46,656 bases of DNA. Source: JAAYEA01 sp012689325. GTDB taxonomy: Bacteria > Chloroflexota > Anaerolineae > JAAYEA01. Position 1 is the stretch's first letter. Each line of letters begins with the position of its first letter. Shown here piece after piece: positions 22,501 to 30,024 of this stretch. Position numbers and translations under genes: made by a program. The DNA is taken from contig DAITVZ010000037.1 of NCBI GenBank assembly GCA_036841525.1, positions 1 through 46,656 on the forward strand, written 5' to 3'. Below the pieces are notes generated by a model. It saw only the letters and a list, made by a program, of their open reading frames with translations, had not been told where the DNA came from and made no database searches.

Positions 22501-23570
22501 TCGTCGTCACGATCCCATGCTTGCCATGTGTTGCCGCCATCGGTTGATAGAACGGTCTCGGTATATGGCCCTTCGCCGTAGGTATCGCAGAATCCCCCCG
22601 TCGATGCTGGATCATCCTGAATACTTGCCCATGCCTCCAGCAACAGGCTTTGATCAGAGCCATAGGCTGGCGAGATAACGAGAGCAAGTGTGGCCTCAAA
22701 GAAGCCCGTGTAGGTGTAACCAGAGCAACCAAGGGATCGCACTGTGCGCCACGAACTGCCGCCGTCCTCAGACTTCATCAACCAAACGCCCATATAATGG
22801 TCCTGGGCCCTGCCGTAGTCTTCATTGGTTGCTGCCGCGATGAACAATGTCTGGTCCTGCCCATAGGCAGGGGAGACAGCAGCCTTGATGCGAGAGACCG
22901 ACTCACTCCAGACCAGCGTCCAGTTCTGGCCCCCATCGCTCGATTTGTGCAGATAGCCCACGCTATGCCAAGCGCTGTGAAGCGCTACAGTGAATAGCGT
23001 GAGGTCTCGGCCATAGTCGGGGGAAATGATTATTTCCTCAAAGGAGGCAACTTCTACCAGATCGAGAGCGGTCTCCCAAATGCCGCCGCCATCTGTAGAT
23101 CTTAGCAGCAGCGATGCACCCCACCCGAACAGCGTGCGATCTGTGGCATAGTCTGGCGAAAAGACCAGCCGATAGCCTCGAAAATCCCTCGTCCTGTCTA
23201 TTGGCGCCCACGCCGCTCCGCGATCCGCCGAGCGGTAGAGCTGCCCCGTTTCCGCGATGGCAAACAGCGTATCATCAGGCGCCAGGTAAAGCGAGCCGAT
23301 CTCTCCCGCCGCCGCGCCTAGCTCTAGCCGCGTCCAGTGGTCGCCCAGGTCCAGGGAACGGAACCACCCGCTGTCGGTCCCGCCGTAGAGGGTTCGCTGA
23401 TGGTCCACGAGGAGCGTATCAATCTCGCCACCGTCGGGGCCGAGGTATTCCCAGCCCTGGGGTGTGGGCGCAGCGGCCAGCGCTTGCGCTGGCTGAGCTA
23501 TGGGCTGCCGCAGTGCGCCGGTCGTGGCCACGATGGTAAGCGCAATCAGGGAGAGAAGCCATCGTTTCAT
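19575..23570 (-). CDS. Giant secreted BNR/YCF48-like beta-propeller protein with DNRLRE domain and LPLVLK tail
   Basis: The 1331-aa protein begins with a signal peptide (MKRWLLSLIALTIVATTGAL, cleavage near 30). More than fifteen propeller blades with the sortilin/BNR pattern SxDGGxTW follow (for example SSDGGQNW, TVDGGETWQ, TLDGGETW). A segment from about residue 1075 (ADTYLHSWYPDTSYGG to PRLEIVYSS) is DNRLRE-like, and a Thr/Pro/Ser stalk ends in GAWLPLVLK. A C-terminal LPLVLK-type tail after such a stalk is often seen on Chloroflexota surface proteins and may be an envelope-retention signal. The protein is probably an extracellular binding or scaffold protein; ligand unknown. The coding GC is lower than in neighbouring genes, especially near 21300-23200. 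Confidence 0.85.
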   Translation of the reverse strand: MKRWLLSLIALTIVATTGALRQPIAQPAQALAAAPTPQGWEYLGPDGGEIDTLLVDHQRTLYGGTDSGWFRSLDLGDHWTRLELGAAAGEIGSLYLAPDDTLFAIAETGQLYRSADRGAAWAPIDRTRDFRGYRLVFSPDYATDRTLFGWGASLLLRSTDGGGIWETALDLVEVASFEEIIISPDYGRDLTLFTVALHSAWHSVGYLHKSSDGGQNWTLVWSESVSRIKAAVSPAYGQDQTLFIAAATNEDYGRAQDHYMGVWLMKSEDGGSSWRTVRSLGCSGYTYTGFFEATLALVISPAYGSDQSLLLEAWASIQDDPASTGGFCDTYGEGPYTETVLSTDGGNTWQAWDRDDDYTCLEFCECDPSEWWCRPRFLSLWPLELSPAYAQDHTAFSKDGSGHLALDANGRPLPWTPWDEEHWPLVFSPNYSTDHTIFAPDYRSTDAGRTWQRMARVGLSDLDVEALALSPAWQGDGVVFIGTEEGLDKSQDRGQTWQLTDAPYAEGLVLSPEYEGDGTLFVSGARSRNRGTSWSEVCVRGSLAISPDYENDGTVFGTYHYQNRVTEGQQAYGNALVRSTDQGESCEQRGPIDQSMPGGIGYGYCRTIAISPDYASDHEILAACQGPGLLGSDDGGDTWSWTTAPTSSPAMTFINPEDGWLVVPDVSQEGTDYYLTMIVLHTQDGGQTWRVQSNTTPAKGYYTIDLDALTVQFVDSQHGWILGDDLEIPGMGDRAGLWRTVDGGETWQLLDVEYNVQAMHFVDPLRGWLAAYGIWRTIDGGDTWTRQQTPSDSFYGLFFLDENLGWAVGLGGKVIRTLDGGETWLACETGSSANMRAVHFADAQHGWAVGGAGIILRSSDGGIVWTAQQSGSVGKLSQVHFWDAQRGMAAGDDLLLTTDGGQTWTVQRPLGSTERVAFQNGGRAWIANGSGGIARTIDGGLAWESDLRAYPAGAEAVAISPAFRADRTILLSANNGLFKSTDGGVFWQDMPLTHTVSYLALSPHYAQDQTLVAATSEHIWICRDGGSAWTSLNDGLPSLDVFSLAIGDSSPLTLYIGTSSGVWGRVLASPTSQLRTLAQDVGGYTGMADTYLHSWYPDTSYGGQGSLTLRGDGAARALLRFDLAGQLPPDAVVHGAALHLGVRDGGPSPMSVDLYRVLRPWSEGGATWQQAAAGQPWGSPGATGAADRASQPATTQLVQPGAGSYAFDITALVQQWLANPGANLGVLLQGRVVSGGAHYDLFSSEHRYPEERPRLEIVYSSSLIATSTPTYTVSPTPTRTGTRTPTQTLTPSPSSTFTPTGTATPTNTITPTGTWTATPAPVGAWLPLVLK

Positions 23571-23627
23571 TTCGCGCCTCCATGGGTGTTATTCTGAGAG
23601 CCATTCTACCCTCAACCATCATCAGGG

Positions 23628-23681
23628 GCCAAATGCTCGCCCGGCATTCCATGCTGCACAGCATTCCATGCTGCATTTGCC
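23628..23681. repeat. Hairpin repeat with two GCATTCCATGC motifs
   Basis: GGCATTCCATGC (23643-23654) and AGCATTCCATGCT (23660-23672) are the same TCC-loop hairpins found inside the two inverted-repeat elements. They are enclosed by CAAATGC/GCATTTG. The AGGGCTTG ends are absent, so this may be a decayed or minimal member of the family. Confidence 0.6.
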
Positions 23682-23721
23682 TTCCCGCCCGATCTGCGTA
23701 TCCTTCCTCAGCCTTCTCGCC

Positions 23722-23896
23722 GAGGAGTTGGCTATGAGCCGCGGCTCACCGTTGCGAATGAAAATGCCATCTCGCAACTATGTCACCCCGAGGTCGCAGC
23801 GCGGAGCGCCGGGCCGAGGGGTCTCGGTTCTCGCAAACAGAGATGCTTCGGCGTCGGCGAGCCGCCGCCTCAGCATGACATTTCGAGTCTGTTTTC
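23722..23896 (+). repeat. Dispersed leader repeat, copy B
   Basis: The first 46 nt match copy A (complement of 2054-2099) with one difference. A hairpin element bounded by GTCACCCCGAGGTC and the roughly complementary CCTCAGCATGAC at 23868-23879 follows. The closing GAGTCTGTTTTC also matches copy A and ends 11 nt before the GNAT start codon. The remaining 5' part of this 337-nt intergenic stretch holds only the hairpin repeat at 23628. Confidence 0.8.
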
Positions 23897-23907
23897 AAGG
23901 GAACCCT

Positions 23908-24771
23908 ATGGAACGCCTGATCCGCCTGGCCGCGGATGACGAACTCCCGGCCCTGCTCGCCTTCTTCTCGCGCGCGCCCTGGCTCGCCACCGACATCCGG
24001 CCGCGGGACCTGGAGCCGCACCTGCGCGCGGGCGCCTGCTGGCTGGCCGAGCGCGCGGGCCGGATCGCCGCGGCGGCGCTGGTGGAGACGCAGCGCCACC
24101 CCGTCTGGCAGATGCAGATGGTGGGCTGCGCTGACCTGGAGGCGCTGGATGAGGAGTTGGGCCCGCTCCTGGCGGCGGCGGACCGGGCCGGGCAGGCGGC
24201 GGGCGCTGGCCCGTTGCTCTATATCGGCGACGAGCCCTGGCTGAACGGTGAGCTGCCGGCGCTGGGGTTCGCGACGATCAACCGTATCGCCTTCTATGAA
24301 AGGGAGGGGCGCGGCCTGCCCGAGGAGCGCGGCCTCGCGCTGGCGACGCTCCGGCCCGCCGCGGCGGAGGACATGCCCGCCGCGCTGGCGGTGGACCATG
24401 CCGCCTTTGACCCGATCTGGTGGAACAGCGCGGCGTTCTTGGCGCAGGCGCTGGACGAGTTTCGCTTCGTGGTGGCGACGGCGGGCGGCGAGGTGGCGGG
24501 CTATTCCCTCTGCTCGACCTACCCGGGCGAGGGGCACCTGGCCCGGTTGGCGGTGCACCCCGCCTGGCAGGGGCGCGGCATCGGCGGCCAGCTCGTGCGC
24601 GACGCGCTGCGCTTCTTTTGGGGCTGCGGTCTGACCCGCGTGTTGCTCAATACCCAGCAGGACAACGAGCGCTCCCAGGCGCTCTACCGCCGCTACGGCT
24701 TTCGCGCCAGCGGCCCCACCTTGCCGGTCTGGCAGATGCGGCGCGATCCGGAAGGGGCGCCAGGGATTTGA
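23908..24771 (+). CDS. GNAT-family N-acetyltransferase
   Basis: The 287-aa protein has a degenerate N-terminal acetyltransferase-like half and a typical GNAT domain at the C-terminus (about residues 150-280). Its motif A reads LARLAVHPAWQGRGIGGQLV, with the acetyl-CoA-binding QGRGIG. NTQQDNERSQALYRRYGF is motif B. This two-lobed form resembles mycothiol-synthase-like tandem GNATs, but the substrate is not known. An open frame extends back to 23500, but ATG 23908 after AAGGGAACC is chosen because everything upstream is repeat DNA. The stop codon overlaps the -35 box of the rpsT promoter. Confidence 0.85.
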   Translation: MERLIRLAADDELPALLAFFSRAPWLATDIRPRDLEPHLRAGACWLAERAGRIAAAALVETQRHPVWQMQMVGCADLEALDEELGPLLAAADRAGQAAGAGPLLYIGDEPWLNGELPALGFATINRIAFYEREGRGLPEERGLALATLRPAAAEDMPAALAVDHAAFDPIWWNSAAFLAQALDEFRFVVATAGGEVAGYSLCSTYPGEGHLARLAVHPAWQGRGIGGQLVRDALRFFWGCGLTRVLLNTQQDNERSQALYRRYGFRASGPTLPVWQMRRDPEGAPGI

Positions 24772-24795
24772 CAAAACCCCGAAATCGACTATTAT
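24768..24795 (+). promoter_or_regulatory. Promoter of rpsT
   Basis: TTGACA (24768-24773), overlapping the GNAT stop codon, and TATTAT (24790-24795) are 16 bp apart, about 40 nt before the rpsT start. Confidence 0.7.
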
Positions 24796-24836
24796 ACCTA
24801 AATCGGATGTACCGAGGTTGAAAGGAGATCGCAGGT

Positions 24837-25115
24837 TTGGCAAACATCAAGTCGGCCATCAAGAGAATTCGCCAGTCGGAAAAGGCCCGCGTGCGCAACC
24901 GCGTCCATCGCACCAAGGCGCGCACCTATGTGAAGAAGGTCAATGCCTTGCTCGGCCAGCAGCGCATCGACGAGGCCAACGTGGCCATCCAGGATGCGAT
25001 CAGCGCTTTGGATCGGGCGGCTTCCCATGGCGTCATCCACAAGAATAACGCCGCGCGCCGCAAGTCCCGCCTGATGGCCCGCCTGAACAAAAGCAAGCCG
25101 GCGGCCTCTGCCTAG
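24837..25115 (+). CDS. rpsT: 30S ribosomal protein S20
   Basis: A 92-aa, highly basic helical protein starting MANIKSAIKRIRQSEKARVRN, with TKARTYVKKV and SHGVIHKNNAARRKSRLM, which are the signature segments of S20. It binds 16S rRNA early in 30S assembly. The start is TTG 24837, nine nt after AAAGGAG; no ATG is available in frame. S20 genes in other bacteria also often use weak starts. Length is normal for the family. Confidence 0.95.
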   Translation: MANIKSAIKRIRQSEKARVRNRVHRTKARTYVKKVNALLGQQRIDEANVAIQDAISALDRAASHGVIHKNNAARRKSRLMARLNKSKPAASA

Positions 25116-25140
25116 GACACTCGAATGCGCTGGCGAGGCG

Positions 25141-25156
25141 CCAAGGTCGACCTTGG
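25141..25156. other. Perfect 16-bp palindrome after rpsT
   Basis: CCAAGGTCGACCTTGG is fully self-complementary and lies 26 nt after the rpsT stop. No T-run follows. It may be a 3' hairpin of the rpsT message or the first stem of the his leader. The rest of 25116-25190 shows nothing recognisable. Confidence 0.45.
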
Positions 25157-25190
25157 ATCGCAGCCAGTGGACGAGGAGAACCCAGCGAGC

Positions 25191-25301
25191 ATGACCACCT
25201 ATCCAGTCTGCCATGATCGGGACCGCCAAGGCTTGTTTCCTGGCGCGCTCGCGCGGGCGGCTGGGTGGTCGGTTTCCGCCCATCACCATACCCCTGGATG
25301 A
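25191..25301 (+). CDS. Putative his operon leader peptide
   Basis: ATG 25191 follows ACGAGGAG and opens a 36-codon frame with three consecutive His codons (CAT CAC CAT, 25281-25289) five codons before TGA; a fourth His lies at residue 8. Runs of His codons at the end of a short frame before an attenuator are typical of ribosome-mediated control of histidine operons. Three in a row is fewer than in enteric bacteria, so this remains tentative. Confidence 0.5.
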   Translation: MTTYPVCHDRDRQGLFPGALARAAGWSVSAHHHTPG

Positions 25302-25377
25302 ACCGGTAGCAGCAGGAACGCTCCCGCGGTGATCCGGTTCATCCCGAAAAGGCTAGTGATCTCAACTAGTCTTTTTT
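25296..25377 (+). terminator. Putative his attenuator: anti-structure plus intrinsic terminator
   Basis: GGATGAACCGG (25296-25306) pairs perfectly with CCGGTTCATCC (25334-25344). Right after it, AAGGCTAGT (25349-25357) pairs with ACTAGTCTT (25365-25373) and is followed by TTTTTT, forming a terminator that ends 21 nt before the hisD ATG. The first helix starts seven nt after the His codons, so a stalled ribosome would disrupt it. The terminator is clear; the control model is inferred. Confidence 0.65.
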
Positions 25378-25398
25378 GTTTATAGAAGGGAGGCTCGC

Positions 25399-26748
25399 AT
25401 GAGCCTGTTGCGCATCTGGACGGACGTGGCGGCGGCCCGCGAGACGCTGCTGAGGCGCCTCTCGGCGGACGAGATCGAGGTGCCCGAGCGGATCAAGGGC
25501 GGCATGCGCCGCATCTTTGGCGAGGAGCTCTCGCCCGAGGAGGCGGTGCGCCGCATCCTGGCCGATGTGCGCAGCCGCGGCGACGCCGCCGTGCGCGAGT
25601 GGACCCGCCGCATCGATGGGACGGAGCGGGAGCGGATCGAGGTCTCTCCCGACGAGATCGCCGCGGCCAAGGCCAGCATCGCCCCCGACCTGCTGGCGGC
25701 CCTGGAGCTCGCGGCCTCGCGCATCCGCGCCTTTCACCAGCGCCAGCACATCCCCTCCTGGATCGACCTGGAGATGGGCGGGACGCTGGGGCAGATCGTG
25801 CGCCCCTTGCAGCGCGTCGGCATCTATGCCCCCGGCGGGACCGCGCCGCTGCCCTCCTCCTTGCTCATGGCCGCCATCCCCGCGCGGGTCGCCGGCGTCG
25901 CCGAGATCGTGGTGGCGAGCCCGCCCGAGCGCGCCACCGGGAGGGTGGCGCCCATCACCCTGGCCGCGGCGGCGCTGGCCGGGGTGGACCGTGTCTTTTG
26001 CATCGGCGGCGCGCAGGCCATCGGCGCGCTGGCCTACGGCACCGCCTCCGTCCCCCGGGTGGACAAGATCTGCGGCCCGGGCAACCTCTTTGTGACCCTG
26101 GCCAAGCGGCAGGTGTTTGGCGCGGTGGGCATCGACGGGCTCCCCGGCCCCACCGAGACGCTGATCATCGCCGATGACGGCGCCGACCCGGGCAACGTCG
26201 CGGCGGACTTGCTGGCCCAGGCCGAGCACGACGTCATCGCCACGGCAATCCTGCTGACCCCCTCGCTCGAGCTGGCGCGGGCCGTGCAGGCCGAGGTGGA
26301 GGCGCGCGTCGCCGCCCTGGAGCGCCAGGAGATCATCCGCGTCTCGCTGGCGCAGCGCAGCGGCGTCCTGATCACCGCGGACGTGGAGCAGGCGCTGGAG
26401 CTGGCCAACGAGTACGCGCCGGAGCACCTCTGCCTCGACGTGCGCGAGCCGTGGGGGTATATTGACCGCGTCCGCAACGCCGGCGGCATCTTTGTGGGGG
26501 GCATCTCGTGCGAGGTGCTGGGCGATTACGTCTCGGGCCCCAGCCACATCATGCCCACCAGCGGCACGGCGCGCTTTGCCTCGCCGCAGAACGTCTCCGA
26601 TTTCCTCAAGATCACGAGCCTGGTGGCGCTGAACCCCTCCCAGGTGGCCGAGCTGGTCCCCGCCGCCGTGCGCCTGGCCGAGGCCGAGGGCCTCACCGCC
26701 CACGCCCAGGCGGCTCGCCAGCGGGCTCAGCGAAAGGAGGCCGCATGA
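25399..26748 (+). CDS. hisD: Histidinol dehydrogenase
   Basis: The 449-aa enzyme catalyses the last two oxidations of histidine synthesis, from L-histidinol to L-histidine, with NAD and zinc. Visible family segments are YAPGGTAPLPSSLLM, DKICGPGNLFVTLAKRQV, GPTETLIIADDGADP and LLAQAEHD, where Gln and His bind zinc. The active-site Glu/His pair lies in EYAPEHLCL, and GPSHIMPTSGTARF closes the domain. ATG 25399 follows AAGGGAGG. It is the first gene of the operon and overlaps hisC by four nt. Confidence 0.96.
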   Translation: MSLLRIWTDVAAARETLLRRLSADEIEVPERIKGGMRRIFGEELSPEEAVRRILADVRSRGDAAVREWTRRIDGTERERIEVSPDEIAAAKASIAPDLLAALELAASRIRAFHQRQHIPSWIDLEMGGTLGQIVRPLQRVGIYAPGGTAPLPSSLLMAAIPARVAGVAEIVVASPPERATGRVAPITLAAAALAGVDRVFCIGGAQAIGALAYGTASVPRVDKICGPGNLFVTLAKRQVFGAVGIDGLPGPTETLIIADDGADPGNVAADLLAQAEHDVIATAILLTPSLELARAVQAEVEARVAALERQEIIRVSLAQRSGVLITADVEQALELANEYAPEHLCLDVREPWGYIDRVRNAGGIFVGGISCEVLGDYVSGPSHIMPTSGTARFASPQNVSDFLKITSLVALNPSQVAELVPAAVRLAEAEGLTAHAQAARQRAQRKEAA

Positions 26749-27851
26749 GCGACGCCTTTGACCTGGAGCGGATGCTGCGCCCCGACCTGCGCGGCCTGGC
26801 CGCCTACAAGCCCGGCAAGAGCATCTATGCCCTCAGCGCCGAGCTGGGCATCCCGGTGGACCGCCTGATCAAGATCGACGCCAACGAGAACCCCTACGGC
26901 TCCTCGCCCAAGGTGTACGAGGCGCTGGCGGCCTACCGGCGCTACCACTGCTACCCCGACGCCGATCAGGCCGACCTGCGGCAGGCGCTGGCTGGCTATG
27001 TGGGCTTGCCGGTGGAGCAGATCGTGGCGGGCAACGGCTCCGACGAGTTGATCGACCTGACCCTCAAGCTCTTCCTGACCCCCGGCGACGTGATGCTCAA
27101 CTGCCCGCCCACCTTTGGGGTCTATGCCTTCGCCGCCTCCATGTGCGGCGCGGAGGTGGTGGATATCCCCCGCCGCGACGATTTCTCGCTGGATATCGAC
27201 GCCATCGAGCGCGGCCTGGCCACCGGCGCGCTGAGCCGGGCCAAGGCCATCGTCATCACCTCGCCCAACAACCCGGACGGCAACCTGCCCCCCGCCGGCG
27301 AGATCGCGCGGCTGCTGGCGCTGCCCCTGTTGGTGATCCTGGACGAGGCCTATATCGAGTTCAGCGGCGGCAGCCTCTCGGCCTGGGTGAGCCAGCACCC
27401 CAACCTCATCGTGCTGCGCACCTTTAGCAAGTGGCTGGGGCTGGCCGGGCTGCGCGTCGGCTATGGCCTCTATCCCCCGGCCATCGCCCAGCACATCTGG
27501 AAGATCAAGCCGCCCTTCAACGTCAACGTGGCGGCGCAGGTGGCGGCCATCGCCGCCCTGGACGATATGGCCTACTTTGACGGGATTCGCGACCGGCTGG
27601 TGGCCGAGCGCGAGCGGCTGCTGGAGGCGCTGCGGGGCATCCCGTACCTGCGGCCCTATCCCAGCCAGACCAATTTCGTGCTGGTGCGGGTGGCGGGGCG
27701 GGGCGCCGCCGAGGTGGCCGCGGGGCTGGAGCGCCGGGGCATCCTGGTGCGCAAGTTCCGCGAGCCCGAGCTGGCCGACGCCTTGCGGTTCACGGTGGGG
27801 AGACCTGAGCAGATGGCGGCCCTGGTGGGCGCCCTGCGCGAGATGGCATGA
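26745..27851 (+). CDS. hisC: Histidinol-phosphate aminotransferase
   Basis: The 368-aa class I/II PLP enzyme carries KIDANENPYGSSPKV at the N-terminus. NGSDELIDL and SPNNPDGN bind cofactor and substrate, DEAYIEF follows, and the Schiff-base Lys lies in TFSKWLGLAGLRVGY. It transfers an amino group from glutamate to imidazole acetol phosphate. ATG 26745 overlaps the hisD stop (ATGA) with AAAGGAGG ahead of it. Confidence 0.95.
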   Translation: MSDAFDLERMLRPDLRGLAAYKPGKSIYALSAELGIPVDRLIKIDANENPYGSSPKVYEALAAYRRYHCYPDADQADLRQALAGYVGLPVEQIVAGNGSDELIDLTLKLFLTPGDVMLNCPPTFGVYAFAASMCGAEVVDIPRRDDFSLDIDAIERGLATGALSRAKAIVITSPNNPDGNLPPAGEIARLLALPLLVILDEAYIEFSGGSLSAWVSQHPNLIVLRTFSKWLGLAGLRVGYGLYPPAIAQHIWKIKPPFNVNVAAQVAAIAALDDMAYFDGIRDRLVAERERLLEALRGIPYLRPYPSQTNFVLVRVAGRGAAEVAAGLERRGILVRKFREPELADALRFTVGRPEQMAALVGALREMA

Positions 27852-27865
27852 GCGGAGGTGTGAGC

Positions 27866-28453
27866 ATGGGACGGTGCGCGATCATCGAGCGAGAGACGAA
27901 CGAGACCCGGATTCGGCTAGAGCTGGAGCTGGACGGCGCGGGGGCGCACCAGATCGACACCAGCGTCCCCTTCCTGGACCACATGCTGGCCCATGTGGCC
28001 GCCCACGGCCTGCTCGACATAACGCTGACGGCCCGGGGCGACACCCAGATCGACGACCACCACACCGTGGAGGATGTGGGCATCGTGCTGGGGCGGGCGC
28101 TGGCCCAGGCGCTGGGCGACAAGCGGGGCATCGCCCGCTATGGCCACGTGCTGCTGCCCATGGACGAGGCGCTGGTGGCGGTGGCGCTGGACTTTTCCGG
28201 GCGGGGGCTGTCGGTCTGCGAGCTGGCTTTTCCCACCGCCAAGATCGGCGCCTTTGATACCGAGCTGGTCCCCGAGTTCCTGCGCGCGCTGGCCGCCAAC
28301 GCGGGGCTGACCCTCCACGTGCGCCAGATGGCCGGGGCCAACAGCCACCACATCGCCGAGGCGGCCTTCAAGGGGCTGGGGCGGGCGCTGCGCCAGGCTG
28401 TGGCCCTGGATCCGCGGCAGACCGCCATCCCCTCCACCAAGGGGGTCCTGTGA
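27866..28453 (+). CDS. hisB: Imidazoleglycerol-phosphate dehydratase
   Basis: The 195-aa monofunctional enzyme has the metal-binding signatures FLDHMLAHVAAHG, DDHHTVEDVGI and GANSHHIAEAAFKGLGRALR. It dehydrates imidazole glycerol phosphate. There is no fused histidinol-phosphatase domain. ATG 27866 is preferred to 27848 because GGAGG lies seven nt upstream; the earlier ATG overlaps the hisC stop. The stop overlaps the hisH start (GTGA). Confidence 0.95.
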   Translation: MGRCAIIERETNETRIRLELELDGAGAHQIDTSVPFLDHMLAHVAAHGLLDITLTARGDTQIDDHHTVEDVGIVLGRALAQALGDKRGIARYGHVLLPMDEALVAVALDFSGRGLSVCELAFPTAKIGAFDTELVPEFLRALAANAGLTLHVRQMAGANSHHIAEAAFKGLGRALRQAVALDPRQTAIPSTKGVL

Positions 28454-29058
28454 TCGCGATTATTGACTATGGCATGGGAAACCTGTATAGTGTGACCAAG
28501 GCCCTGGAAAAGATGGGCGCCCCCACGCGGATCGTGGCCCGCGCCGCCGAGCTCACCGGCGACGAGCGGGCGCTGGTCCTGCCCGGGGTGGGGGCCTTTG
28601 GCAAGGGCATGGAGCAGCTCCGCCAGCGCGGCTTTGTGGAGGCAATCCCAGGCTTTGTGGCCACGGGCAAGCCCTTCGTGGGCATCTGCCTGGGGCTGCA
28701 GCTCCTCTTCGAGCAGAGCGTCGAGATGGGCGAGTATCGGGGCCTGGGCCTCTTTCCGGGGCGCGTGGTGCGCTTCAGCGGCGACCTGGTGGTGCCGCAC
28801 ATGGGCTGGAACCAGGTCAACCCCGTGCAGCCCGTCCCCTTGTTGGCGGGCGTCGAGCCGGGGAGCTATGCCTATTTCGTGCACTCGTACTATGCCCTGC
28901 CCGCGGACCCGGCGCTGGTCTGGGCCACCACCAGCTATGGCGTCGAGTTCGCCTCCGTGGTGGGGCGCGATAACGTCATGGGCCTGCAATTCCACCCGGA
29001 GAAGAGCCAGAGCGTCGGCCTAAGGATTCTGCGCAACCTCGTCGCGTCCCTGAAGTGA
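28450..29058 (+). CDS. hisH: Imidazole glycerol phosphate synthase, glutaminase subunit
   Basis: The 202-aa class I glutamine amidotransferase starts IAIIDYGMGNL. It has the nucleophile Cys in GICLGLQLLFE and the catalytic His/Glu in GLQFHPEKSQ. It delivers ammonia to HisF. The GTG start overlaps the hisB stop. In this operon hisH is separated from hisA and hisF by a two-gene toxin-antitoxin module. Confidence 0.95.
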   Translation: MIAIIDYGMGNLYSVTKALEKMGAPTRIVARAAELTGDERALVLPGVGAFGKGMEQLRQRGFVEAIPGFVATGKPFVGICLGLQLLFEQSVEMGEYRGLGLFPGRVVRFSGDLVVPHMGWNQVNPVQPVPLLAGVEPGSYAYFVHSYYALPADPALVWATTSYGVEFASVVGRDNVMGLQFHPEKSQSVGLRILRNLVASLK

Positions 29059-29081
29059 TGGCGGCGGGAAGGAGAGCATCG

Positions 29082-29354
29082 GTGTCAGAGCAAGAGCGAT
29101 TGTCGAGCACGCGCTACGGCATACCGCGCAGCCTGACTCCCTTTTTCCAGGAATATGACCTGGAGCGGCTGCGACCCGAAGAGGATGCCTTCACCATCAT
29201 CGAGCGGACGTTGCGCTACGGCAATCGCGCCGAGCTTCGTTGGCTGTTCTCCCGCTACCCTCGAACCGTGATCGCGGATTGGGTGCGGCGCTGGGGGGAG
29301 AGCGCCCTGCCTTCGTCGCATCTGGCGTTTTGGAAGCTGCTGCTGGGGATATAG
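29082..29354 (+). CDS. Probable antitoxin partner of the AbiEii-type toxin
   Basis: The 90-aa protein has SLTPFFQEYDLERLRPEEDAFTIIERTLRYGNRAELRWLF, ending in WKLLLGI. Small proteins of this pattern (DUF6922-like, by eye) often precede AbiEii/AbiGii nucleotidyltransferase toxins. GTG 29082 is preferred to GTG 29055 because AAGGAG lies seven nt ahead. It starts 23 nt after hisH and ends four nt before the toxin gene. It lacks a visible DNA-binding motif, so autoregulation is not evident. Confidence 0.7.
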   Translation: MSEQERLSSTRYGIPRSLTPFFQEYDLERLRPEEDAFTIIERTLRYGNRAELRWLFSRYPRTVIADWVRRWGESALPSSHLAFWKLLLGI

Positions 29355-29358
29355 AGCG

Positions 29359-30003
29359 ATGGACCTGCACTGGGAGACCATCACGCCGCTCATGCGCCAG
29401 GTACTGGCCGCCGTGGGGCGGAGCGAGCTGTGCCCTGATTTCTACCTGGCAGGGGGGACTGCGCTGGCCCTGCAGCTCGGACATCGGCGGTCAGTGGACC
29501 TGGATTTCTTTTCGGAACACGACGAGGTGCGCCCCGAAATGCACCAACGGGCGCTGCGGGCGCTCTCCAGCTTTGCCCCGCAGGTGGTGGAGCAAGCTTG
29601 GGGGAATCTGGTCCTGCTGCTGGGCGACTTGCGCGCCGGTTTCTTTGGCTACGGCTACCCCCTTATCGCGCCTACCATCGAGGCGGAGGGCGTGCCCCTG
29701 GCCAGCTTGGCCGATATTGGGCTGATGAAACTGGACGCCATCGCCACGCGGGCCAGCCGGAAGGATTTCTGCGATCTGTATCTGATCGCCCAGAGTATCC
29801 CGCTGCGGGCCCTTCTGGACATGGCGCCCGCCAAGTACCCCACGGTGCGAGATTTCGAGGCAATGATCGTCCGTCAGCTGGCCTATTTTGAACGGGCCGA
29901 CCTGGAGCCGCCGCTTGATGCTCTGCTGCCGTTGGATTGGGCGGAAGTCAAGGGCTTTTTTCGTACCTGGGCCAGGCTTCTGGGCCAGAGCTGGCTGGCC
30001 TAG
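29359..30003 (+). CDS. AbiEii/AbiGii-family nucleotidyltransferase toxin
   Basis: The 214-aa protein has the DNA polymerase beta-like nucleotidyltransferase core of AbiEii. FYLAGGTALALQLGHRRSVDLDFFS holds the GGT motif and the DxDF metal site. LADIGLMKLDAIATRASRKDFCDLYLI carries the family KxxAxxxRxxxKDxxDL motif. Related toxins modify tRNA 3' ends and cause growth arrest or phage abortive infection. The gene lies in the middle of the his operon with no promoter of its own visible, so it would be expressed with the biosynthetic genes. Confidence 0.85.
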   Translation: MDLHWETITPLMRQVLAAVGRSELCPDFYLAGGTALALQLGHRRSVDLDFFSEHDEVRPEMHQRALRALSSFAPQVVEQAWGNLVLLLGDLRAGFFGYGYPLIAPTIEAEGVPLASLADIGLMKLDAIATRASRKDFCDLYLIAQSIPLRALLDMAPAKYPTVRDFEAMIVRQLAYFERADLEPPLDALLPLDWAEVKGFFRTWARLLGQSWLA

Positions 30004-30024
30004 CTGTTCTCTGGGAGACAAGCT

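Noticed and set aside
25261..25345. T-box riboswitch before hisD, suggested by GGGTGGTCGG and a CCGCGG segment
   Set aside because: The TGGnACCGCG core is not present in the right orientation and no antiterminator overlapping the terminator could be drawn. The possibility remains open in the attenuator finding.
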